64,000 nucleotides of DNA from Fulvivirga imtechensis AK7 (GTDB lineage: Bacteria > Bacteroidota > Bacteroidia > Cytophagales > Cyclobacteriaceae), in the NCBI RefSeq assembly GCF_000331535.1, contig NZ_AMZN01000006.1:1-64000 (forward strand), read 5' to 3'. The position numbers and the translations under genes were made by a program. The stretch's first letter is position 1. Each line of letters opens with the position of its first letter. Shown in pieces: positions 26,412 to 34,037 of the stretch. The notes under the pieces were generated by a model. The model ran no database searches and was not told where the DNA came from. It saw only the letters and a program-made list of their open reading frames with translations.

Positions 26412-28108
26412 GCGCAATCGACTGGATCGTACTGCTGGGTACACTGATTTTTATTGTTGTTTACGGAGTATGGAAGAGTCGGGGCAGTAAAAATATCAAC
26501 GACTATCTTCTGGGCCATAACTCCATGAAATGGGGCACAATAGGGCTGTCCGTGATGGCAACGCAAGCCAGTGCAATTACCTTCCTGTCCACACCGGGGC
26601 AGGCTTATGAATCTGGAATGGCCTTTGTACAGAATTATTTCGGTCTACCTATTGCCATTGTTATTATTTCGGCTGTTTTTATACCCATTTACTATAAGCT
26701 TAAGGTGTATACTGCCTATGAGTTTCTTGAGAAACGGTTTGATTTTAAAACAAGACTACTGGGAGCGTTCCTTTTTCTGGTACAGCGCGGTCTGGCAGCC
26801 GGTATCACCATCTATGCACCGGCCATCATCCTCTCCACAATGCTGAAGTGGGATCTTACCCTTACGATCTTGCTCACCGGTATATTGGTTGTGATCTATA
26901 CTGTGTCGGGTGGGACAAAGGCGGTTAGCATTACACAAAAATACCAGATGGCTGTGATCATGGGAGGGATGTTCATCGCCTTTTATATGATCGTTGACTA
27001 TTTGCCGGACTTCCTGTCCTTTAACCAAGCCATACACGTGGCTGGTAAAATGGGTAAACTGGAAGCGATAGACTTTTCCCTGGATCCTGAGAAAAGGTAT
27101 ACCATATGGACGGGACTTACCGGTGGGCTGTTCCTGGCGTTGTCTTATTTTGGTACAGATCAGAGCCAGGTGCAGCGGTACCTTACGGGTACATCAGTAG
27201 CTGAAAGCAGGTTAGGATTGATCTTCAATGCTATTTTGAAAGTGCCAATGCAATTCTTTATTCTTTTTGTGGGAGTTATGGTGTTTGTGTTCTATCAGTT
27301 TGTTCAGCCGCCCGTTTATTTTAAGCAGGCAGAGATGGAGCAGTTGTATGCCAGCGCATATAAAAGCGAAGCTCAGCAGTTGGAAAAAGAATACACTGAG
27401 ACTTTCGAAACCAAGAAAGCACAACTCAGGGACCTGGTTACCGCAATGGAACAAGGCGGGGAACGCGACATTGAGGCTGTAACAGAAAAGGTGCGCGAAA
27501 GTGATGCCCGGGCACAATCAATACGAGCTGAGTTAAAATCGCTGCTTATAAAAAATGACCCGGAAGTAGAGACGAAGGATTCGGATTATGTGTTCCTCAC
27601 TTTTATTATGAATTATTTGCCTAAAGGTATTATTGGATTGTTATTGGCAGTGATATTTTCTGCTGCGATGTCGTCAACATCAGGAGAGCTCAATGCGCTA
27701 GGCTCCACTACTTCCGTGGATTTTTACAAGCGGATATTTAAAAAAGATGCTTCAGATAAGCATTATCTTGTGGCATCGAAGCTGCTTACCGCCTTTTGGG
27801 GTGTTATTGCCATAAGCTTTGCTCTGTTTGCACGCCTGGTGGAAAACCTGATAGAAGCAGTGAATATTCTAGGTTCAATTTTCTATGGAACTATACTAGG
27901 CATTTTTCTTGTAGCCTTTTTTGTAAAATTTGTTAAGGGCAATGCGGTGTTCATGGCCGCTGTGGCAGCACAACTCTTTGTGATTTTTAGCTTTTATACA
28001 TTTGAGATCAGCTACTTATGGTACAATGCTATTGGGTGTATATTGGTAATCGTAGTGTCAATTCTGCTTCAGCTAATAATTGGGCATAGGCAGCAGCCTG
28101 AAAATTAA
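26408..28108 (+). CDS. Sodium:solute symporter (SSS family)
   Basis: A 566-residue inner-membrane symporter with about 13 membrane helices. Family features are the early G-R/K-S-R-G-S-K-N segment, A-T-Q-A-S-A-I-T-F-L-S-T-P-G-Q, Y-T-V-S-G-G-T-K-A-V and S-A-A-M-S-S-T-S-G-E-L-N-A-L. Between helices 8 and 9 (about residues 305-400) it has a long charged coiled-coil insert, E-M-E-Q-L-Y onward, not seen in classic SSS proteins. The ATG at 26408 overlaps the small upstream gene; the longer frame from 26327 is ruled out by that overlap and lacks conservation. Probably imports a sugar freed by the PIG-L enzyme. Confidence 0.92.
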   Translation: MSAIDWIVLLGTLIFIVVYGVWKSRGSKNINDYLLGHNSMKWGTIGLSVMATQASAITFLSTPGQAYESGMAFVQNYFGLPIAIVIISAVFIPIYYKLKVYTAYEFLEKRFDFKTRLLGAFLFLVQRGLAAGITIYAPAIILSTMLKWDLTLTILLTGILVVIYTVSGGTKAVSITQKYQMAVIMGGMFIAFYMIVDYLPDFLSFNQAIHVAGKMGKLEAIDFSLDPEKRYTIWTGLTGGLFLALSYFGTDQSQVQRYLTGTSVAESRLGLIFNAILKVPMQFFILFVGVMVFVFYQFVQPPVYFKQAEMEQLYASAYKSEAQQLEKEYTETFETKKAQLRDLVTAMEQGGERDIEAVTEKVRESDARAQSIRAELKSLLIKNDPEVETKDSDYVFLTFIMNYLPKGIIGLLLAVIFSAAMSSTSGELNALGSTTSVDFYKRIFKKDASDKHYLVASKLLTAFWGVIAISFALFARLVENLIEAVNILGSIFYGTILGIFLVAFFVKFVKGNAVFMAAVAAQLFVIFSFYTFEISYLWYNAIGCILVIVVSILLQLIIGHRQQPEN

Positions 28109-28128
28109 AAGGAGGTCCTTCTGCCCAA

Positions 28129-31100
28129 TCAGCTAATATCTTTTGCCGGAAATATGATGTTGATTTTTGTGTATTTTCCCGGTTCGCTGCTTATTTCGGC
28201 TTTTCCATTCAGCTTCTCAACAGATTTTTTTACCAGGTACAATCCCAGACCGTTTCCTTTCGATTTCTGTGAGCCTCTGTAGAACAGGTCAAATATTTTA
28301 TCTTTGATACTATCTTCAATGCCCTCACCATTGTCTTCTACAGAGAGGTAGATCATACTTTCTCTTTTTTCAACACCTACCCTAATTACCAGTTCTTTTG
28401 AGGGGTTTCGAAAGATCAGTGAGTTTTCCAACAGATTTTTCAGGATAATGGTCAATAATGTGATATCAGAGTAAAAGGTCGGTGAAGTGTCAAACTCACT
28501 CTGTAGTGTAAACCTGACCTTTGATGTATTGAGTGATGATTTGACATCTGAAAGGAGCAACTCCATATTAATTGGGACATAGCTAACGGTGGTCTTCAGG
28601 ATAACATGCATGGAGAGCAACTTCGCCAGTATACCATTCATATTGTAAGCGGTGTCTTCTATGCGATCAAAAAACTCTAGATAACGATGATCATTCGAAA
28701 TGGCCTTCCCAAGCATGGTTAGTCCCAGCAGGCTGGCGGTAGGGCCTTTTAAGTCATGCGATGCCCTGTAAATAAATGTATCCAGCTCTTCATTCGATGA
28801 TCTTAACTTATCAAGTGTGGACCTGAGGTCTTTCGTGCGCTCTTCTACCTTGTCCTCCAGTTGAGAATTGACCTTGGTAAGCTTTTCATTAACACTGGTG
28901 ATCTCTGTGTGTGCCTTTTCCAGCTCCAGGTTCTTTTGAGCCAACAGGTCGTGCTGTAGCAGTAATTCCTCCTTTTGCTCTTCAAGCACCCTGTTGATCT
29001 CCATCAATTCAGAGGTTTGTTCTTCTACCAGGGAGGTCAGTGTCTTATTTCGTCTGTTTACACGGTGGACACTCAGTCGGAAGGCAGCAAGTATAAGTAG
29101 TGTAGTAACAATGGCGGTGACCAGGTAAAACAGTGGTGTTTCATAAAAATGCGGAGAGACAATAATGGTAACTGATGCCGGATTTTCATTCCATATACCA
29201 TCCTCATTAGTGGCCGTAACTTTGAAGGTATAAGTACCATGTTGTAGGTTTGTGTATTGAGCAGATCTCTCGTGTCCGGCCTTTATCCAGGTCTTGTCAA
29301 AATTAGACAGCATAAACTTGTACCGTACCTTGGCAGGGGATATATAATTTAGCGCTTCATAGTCGATAATAATACGATTCACATTGGCATCCAGTCTTAA
29401 CGTATCATTTTTTACATGCATTTTCCTGCCGTCTGCTGTCAGGCTGGTAATAAAAACGGGAGGTGGAATTTCGTTATAGCCTATTTCCTGGGGGCTGATC
29501 ATGAAAACACCATTTAGCGCAGGTACCCAGATACTTCCATCTCCAGCTATTACAGATTTTGCCGCACCGGTGCATTCTGCCACTTCAAGGCCATCTTGCT
29601 TATCAAACAACCTGAAGTTAATATTATCAATTGTGCCATCGGCAAAGTCGTTTAACTCCTTTTTTCCTGCCTTTACCACACCTTTACTGGTGGGCAGCCA
29701 CACATCACCGTATGCATCTTCCAGAAAGTCAAACGGTGCATCGGTGGCCAGGCCATGGGCAGCGGTGATATTAAAGAACTTGCCGTCCACCATCCTGCAG
29801 ATGCCTCCGTTGGTGACCACCCAGGTAACGCCATCCTGATCAGTGTAAGTGTTGAAGATCAAATTACTGGCAAGCCCATCTTCTTTGGTGATATACTTTA
29901 CAGTACCATCGCGTTTAATGATGTTAAGGCCGCTTTCATTGGTGCCGACCAACAGGTTGCCATACCGGTCTTCCTGGATTGACATTATAAAATCGGAGTT
30001 GAGAAGATTACTTTTGTCGTAGATCTCAAACTTATTCTCACCTATAACTTTAACAAGTCCGCCAGCTCTGGTGCCGAACCAAATATTGTGGTTAGAGTCT
30101 TCAAAGAAAAGCCTGACTTCGGCATCGGGAAGCCCATTTTCAGTGGTATACCATTTTTCAGAGCCCGACCGTTTCTTCAGCAGCATACCTACTGAGGTGC
30201 CTATCCATATATTACCCTTCGAATCCCTTAGTATACTTCTGATCCTGGTATCCGGTAGTGGTGTGTTGAGCTTAAACTCTCCTACACGGTCATGCTCGAT
30301 GAGATTGATTGTACCGTTATTTGTACCGACTAAAAATCGATTGTCTCCGTAGGCGGCTATGCTGCTAATGGCTTTTGTTGCCAGTCCATCTCTGACCGTG
30401 TAATTGGTAAATTTACTCTTTTTGATGTGCGCCAGCCCGGCATGATAGGTAGTGACCCATATATTCTCATTATCGTCTACCAATACATCAGTAAAGAAAT
30501 CGCTGGGTATTACATCAGCAAGCGCTAGCTGAGCCCATTTGTTGGCATCCCGAGTTTTTCGGTACAATCCGCAGTCGGTCGCAAGCCACAGGTTGCCTTT
30601 CTTGTCTTCAAATATGGTGTTTATGAGGCAGGGGTCAATGCCGGCCACCGGTTCGAAGTTTTTGCCATTAAACCAGCAGAGGCCAAGATCGGTGCCCACC
30701 CACAGCTTACCATTTTGGTCTATATGAATACTGAATATCTTATTTCCCGGCAGCCCGTCTTTAGTGGTGAATATTTGAAATTGTTCATTGTGATAGCTTA
30801 CAAGCCCATTTCCTTCTGTGCCTATCCAAATGGTGCCGTCCGCAACAATGCTGATAGCGCTTATGGTTATATTTTCAATGGCAGGGTGGTGCTTAAATTT
30901 GTTGATTTCTTTGCCAGTGTGGTAGTAAAGGCCATTACCCCGCGTACCTATCCAAATGCGATCATTATCAATAACCATGGTTTGGATGGATTGGTTTTTC
31001 ATGTTCTCGTCATTTTCGGAGATAAATTCTCCGTTTTGATAAGACATTATGCCGTCACCATAGGTAGATATCCATAGTTTGTTATTGGAGTCTTCCTCAA

Positions 31101-31401
31101 TTTGTGAGATGGCGTTAGAGGGAATATTGTCATTAGCGCGAGTGTAGTTGGTAAATTGTATTCCATCGAACTTGATAACTCCGTCAAATGATGACAGCCA
31201 TATATACCCTTTTTCTGATTTATGGATTCTCAGCAAGGTATTTGCCGGTAGTCCGTCATCTGTCGTCCATCGTTCTACATAATATTGTTGCGTATCACCA
31301 CCCGGAATTACCAGCCGTTTTGGTTGACCGAAAATGTCATTGGCGATACCTGCTATAAGAATTGCGACAAAAAATATCAGTTGTATCTGTAAAAATTTCA
31401 T
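28129..31401 (-). CDS. Beta-propeller sensor histidine kinase (Reg_prop / Y_Y_Y)
   Basis: A 1090-residue membrane sensor kinase. After a signal or anchor helix come two beta-propellers of Reg_prop repeats (about 30-650, with repeating I-W-I-G-T and D-G-L motifs), a Y_Y_Y domain (about 665-745) and a membrane helix near 755-775. A coiled coil (about 785-870) leads to a HisKA domain with phospho-acceptor His882 in R-A-S-H-D-L-K-G, then a HATPase domain with N-L-L-E-N-S, D-N-G-E-G-I and G-N-G-L-G-L-Y. It lacks the receiver and AraC domains that many such hybrid kinases carry, so it needs a separate response regulator. It converges with the symporter, 20 bases apart. Confidence 0.9.
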   Translation of the reverse strand: MKFLQIQLIFFVAILIAGIANDIFGQPKRLVIPGGDTQQYYVERWTTDDGLPANTLLRIHKSEKGYIWLSSFDGVIKFDGIQFTNYTRANDNIPSNAISQIEEDSNNKLWISTYGDGIMSYQNGEFISENDENMKNQSIQTMVIDNDRIWIGTRGNGLYYHTGKEINKFKHHPAIENITISAISIVADGTIWIGTEGNGLVSYHNEQFQIFTTKDGLPGNKIFSIHIDQNGKLWVGTDLGLCWFNGKNFEPVAGIDPCLINTIFEDKKGNLWLATDCGLYRKTRDANKWAQLALADVIPSDFFTDVLVDDNENIWVTTYHAGLAHIKKSKFTNYTVRDGLATKAISSIAAYGDNRFLVGTNNGTINLIEHDRVGEFKLNTPLPDTRIRSILRDSKGNIWIGTSVGMLLKKRSGSEKWYTTENGLPDAEVRLFFEDSNHNIWFGTRAGGLVKVIGENKFEIYDKSNLLNSDFIMSIQEDRYGNLLVGTNESGLNIIKRDGTVKYITKEDGLASNLIFNTYTDQDGVTWVVTNGGICRMVDGKFFNITAAHGLATDAPFDFLEDAYGDVWLPTSKGVVKAGKKELNDFADGTIDNINFRLFDKQDGLEVAECTGAAKSVIAGDGSIWVPALNGVFMISPQEIGYNEIPPPVFITSLTADGRKMHVKNDTLRLDANVNRIIIDYEALNYISPAKVRYKFMLSNFDKTWIKAGHERSAQYTNLQHGTYTFKVTATNEDGIWNENPASVTIIVSPHFYETPLFYLVTAIVTTLLILAAFRLSVHRVNRRNKTLTSLVEEQTSELMEINRVLEEQKEELLLQHDLLAQKNLELEKAHTEITSVNEKLTKVNSQLEDKVEERTKDLRSTLDKLRSSNEELDTFIYRASHDLKGPTASLLGLTMLGKAISNDHRYLEFFDRIEDTAYNMNGILAKLLSMHVILKTTVSYVPINMELLLSDVKSSLNTSKVRFTLQSEFDTSPTFYSDITLLTIILKNLLENSLIFRNPSKELVIRVGVEKRESMIYLSVEDNGEGIEDSIKDKIFDLFYRGSQKSKGNGLGLYLVKKSVEKLNGKAEISSEPGKYTKINIIFPAKDIS

Positions 31402-31547
31402 TAAAGCCAGATAAGGTACGCTTTGAGCTATATTAATATAATAGATTATTCGATATTATCCTATGCATCAAAACGCTAAGTTTGGAAGAATATAAATGTT
31501 TTTCAGACCTTACATTCACCCATACAACGAGAGTGAAGGCTGTGGGC

Positions 31548-31964
31548 TTAATTTCGGTCATCAGGTATTTCTATTATAAAAGTGGTTCCCTCACCGGGTG
31601 CGCTTTCGCAGTGGAGGGTGTACCCCAATGCCTCGGCATATCGCTTGACTATGGCTAATCCCAGTCCGGTTGATTTTTCTCCTGCTGTAGGTGTGGCTGA
31701 TGCTCGCTGGTATTTGTTGTACATCACTTTTTGGTCTTCTTTGCTGATACCAGGCCCATGGTCAGAGACCACAATTTTCAGGTGCTTATCTGCAGATTTT
31801 TGTATCCCCAATGATACGGCTTGGTTGGCAGGAGAGAATTTTATGCTGTTGGATACAAGGTTGGACACCATTTCCATCAGGAGTACACGATCTGTTTCGA
31901 TCACGACATTATCAACTTCGGCTGTGAGCGTAATATTGATATTCTTCGATTTGGGATGTAGGTA
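31548..31964 (-). pseudogene. 5'-truncated histidine kinase (HATPase domain only)
   Basis: The minus strand encodes an almost complete kinase ATPase domain: N-box N-L-V-S-N-S-I-K-F-S, G1 box S-D-H-G-P-G-I, and G-L-G-L-A-I-V-K-R, ending I-E-I-P-D-D-R-N. Upstream the frame is open only to 31964, where it meets a TGA. The sensor and dimerisation parts are absent and no good start codon exists (only GTG at 31904). The missing part was lost where the defence island begins, so this looks like a gene cut by island insertion or by an earlier rearrangement. Confidence 0.75.
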
Positions 31965-32074
31965 TCAACCGTGAATCAAGGTAGTAAGTTATATGGTGAA
32001 TTTTTAAATGTCAACTGGTGTGGTAAAGGGGCAAGTCAGCTTCACCGTAGCAGCGTGTCCAAAATTGTGTGTCA
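31965..32074. other. Junction between truncated kinase and defence island
   Basis: This 110-base non-coding stretch links the broken kinase to the WYL gene. It contains TGTCCAAAATTGTGTGTC (32057-32074), which looks like the end of a transposable element, but I could not match it to a named IS or find a partner end at the far side of the island. Confidence 0.35.
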
Positions 32075-33067
32075 TTAATTTGATCTTCTCAAATAATTCT
32101 CATGCATCTTGCTAATCTTATCGCTTAATTCCATTATAAGTTCAGGTGGAGATATCACTTTCAAGTCTTCACCAAAGCTTAAAAGTCTTGCTATTAGCTC
32201 TAGATTGATGTGAACATATAGTTGATAAGTATTGTTTTTTGCATCTACTAACTCTTGGGAGGAATGAATTTTTTTTGTTTCAATATATTTCTTTCTTTTA
32301 TCTGAGACCTGAAACTTAATAACTTTCGGACCTTCACTACTTACACTAACACCCACCATCTGTTTGAAATGGTTCTTTTGATCAAAGCTTATTGAAATGT
32401 CGGAAATATCGAGGTAATATTCCTCAATATCTATTATTCTATCTAAAGGATAATTCTGCACCTCTGATTTGTCAAGGTCATAAGCAATTAAAAACCAACG
32501 ACTGTTATATTCTTTTAAAAGAAGGGGTACAATTTTAAGGTCAAAAGGTTCTGGCGCATTAAATGGTTGATACTTTAAATAGAGAGGTTGTTTTTGCTGG
32601 AGGTGTGGGTACAAACGATTTATCCATTGAGAGGCAGCAGGATAGTCAACCCTTTCAAATTGGATAATATCATTTCTAATATTTTCGCTAATTCCTAACA
32701 GGTTTTTAACCTTGTCAACTACCTCTTTTAATTTTACACTTTGCTTGAATTCAGGAAACTGATTCAGTATGTCAAGGGCATTCATCAAGATATAGGTTTC
32801 TTGATCTTTTATGGGACTTTGAAAAACGGAAAAGCCCTTTTCTACATAAAAGAAATAGCTGTTCTCCTTTTGGATTAAAGCTTTCAGAAGTCCTGTTTCT
32901 CCGTTTCGCATTACACGAATATCTTCATTTATAGTTCTTTCTGAAACGCTTTCAATTCCGGCTTGAAGCCTACATGCCTCAGCCAATTCTTCATAAGTAT
33001 ACTTCCTGCCGGACCGTAGGCATTTGTCTATAACTTTTATTCGAGTAGATTGGTTTTTTCCAGCCAT
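32075..33067 (-). CDS. WYL-domain transcriptional regulator
   Basis: A 330-residue regulator with an N-terminal winged helix-turn-helix (about 8-70, with Y-T-Y-E-E-L-A-E-A and S-E-R-T-I-N-E-D-I) and a WYL ligand-sensing domain (about 140-235, with R-W-F-L-I-A-Y-D and P-L-D-R-I), then a WCX-like C-terminal part. WYL regulators such as BrxR and CapW repress phage-defence operons until a signal arises. It is divergent from the DUF3825 gene, and a dyad ATGCA-N7-TGCAT lies 22 bases upstream of its start, repeated in front of the Pycsar operon. It is probably the autoregulated controller of the island. Confidence 0.88.
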   Translation of the reverse strand: MAGKNQSTRIKVIDKCLRSGRKYTYEELAEACRLQAGIESVSERTINEDIRVMRNGETGLLKALIQKENSYFFYVEKGFSVFQSPIKDQETYILMNALDILNQFPEFKQSVKLKEVVDKVKNLLGISENIRNDIIQFERVDYPAASQWINRLYPHLQQKQPLYLKYQPFNAPEPFDLKIVPLLLKEYNSRWFLIAYDLDKSEVQNYPLDRIIDIEEYYLDISDISISFDQKNHFKQMVGVSVSSEGPKVIKFQVSDKRKKYIETKKIHSSQELVDAKNNTYQLYVHINLELIARLLSFGEDLKVISPPELIMELSDKISKMHENYLRRSN

Positions 33068-33088
33068 ACTTTGAAAATAGTTTATTTG

Positions 33089-33105
33089 ATGCAGAAAGGT
33101 TGCAT
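33089..33105. promoter_or_regulatory. Candidate WYL operator, copy 1
   Basis: ATGCA-GAAAGGT-TGCAT lies between the divergent WYL and DUF3825 genes. Exactly 14 bases separate its right arm from TTTG (33120-33123), a likely Bacteroidota -7 element for the rightward operon. The second copy (41724-41740) agrees at 15 of 17 positions and has the same distance to its TTTG. Shared flanks (TTGAAA upstream, GATA between dyad and TTTG) extend the match. Confidence 0.7.
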
Positions 33106-33149
33106 TTTGGAGATAGAATTTTGATCTTATTAACTAAAATAGCATTGAC

Positions 33150-33989
33150 ATGTACAAATCGCTCCTGAAACGCTATAAAGATCAACCATCAAAAGAAATT
33201 TTTGCGCATTTCCCATATCAAGGAAGTGTGGGAGATAATTGGGAAACTCCATTTATTAAATTAGCTAAAATGGCAAAAAAAGACAAATGGAAGTTTCAGA
33301 ATAAGGAATTTCAAAATGAGCAGAACAAAGGAGAAGTTCCAATACTAATAAATTACCTTAACTATACTTTTTTAAGACTTCAAGATGAGAAAAAAATTGC
33401 CTACTCGGCAGATGGAGATAAAGCATGTATTAACACAGGATTACAGACACCAAGAGGAAAGGACATCTATGCAACTTTCTTTAAAAATACTCAAGCTCGA
33501 GAAAGAGAACAGCCTGATTGGACACTTTTCGCGTTTGTTGATTCCTATTCCGATAAACTGGCTCCCTTTCACCCATTACCGGATATAGCGGAATATATTT
33601 TAGACCCTAATGATTTGGTATTCAATCTTGATTATCAAATTGAACCAAATCTTGATCATTTTTTAAAGAAGAATGAGGAACGATTGCCTACAGTATTACA
33701 AGGGAATATTAAAATGGCAGAGAATGTAATTAACGGAGCAATACAATCTCTTCATGGAATGGTGAAGAGAAACTATAAAGTAGCTATTCCTCATTGGTTT
33801 GAGGGTAAAATTCAGCTTTTGTTGCCTTTGGTCCTCACCAATGATGAAGGTGTTGCTGACTTGGCATTAGTTGTTGAAAGAGATGACAAAAGAAAAATTT
33901 ATCGAGGTAAAACGATTCTCACTATGGATATGGCCTATTTGGATGCCCGACTAATTACTAAACCAGCCGATGAATGGCTAAATCCATAA
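33150..33989 (+). CDS. DUF3825-domain protein
   Basis: A 279-residue cytoplasmic protein matching the DUF3825 family: I-L-I-N-Y-L-N-Y-T-F-L-R-L in the first half, C-I-N-T-G-L-Q-T-P-R-G-K-D-I-Y-A-T-F in the middle, and the closing L-T-M-D-M-A-Y-L-D-A-R-L-I-T-K-P with D-E-W-L. The domain's function is not established; it is often found with nucleic-acid-binding or helicase proteins, which fits its place at the head of a restriction-modification operon. It starts 27 bases after a candidate promoter that carries the WYL dyad. Confidence 0.75.
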   Translation: MYKSLLKRYKDQPSKEIFAHFPYQGSVGDNWETPFIKLAKMAKKDKWKFQNKEFQNEQNKGEVPILINYLNYTFLRLQDEKKIAYSADGDKACINTGLQTPRGKDIYATFFKNTQAREREQPDWTLFAFVDSYSDKLAPFHPLPDIAEYILDPNDLVFNLDYQIEPNLDHFLKKNEERLPTVLQGNIKMAENVINGAIQSLHGMVKRNYKVAIPHWFEGKIQLLLPLVLTNDEGVADLALVVERDDKRKIYRGKTILTMDMAYLDARLITKPADEWLNP

Positions 33990-34037
33990 ATAATTTTAAG
34001 GAACTAAAAATTATTCTAATTATTGTAATTTCGGCGC

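Noticed and set aside
32057-32074. Named insertion-sequence end
   Set aside because: It resembles a transposon end but I cannot match it to a specific family or find its partner.
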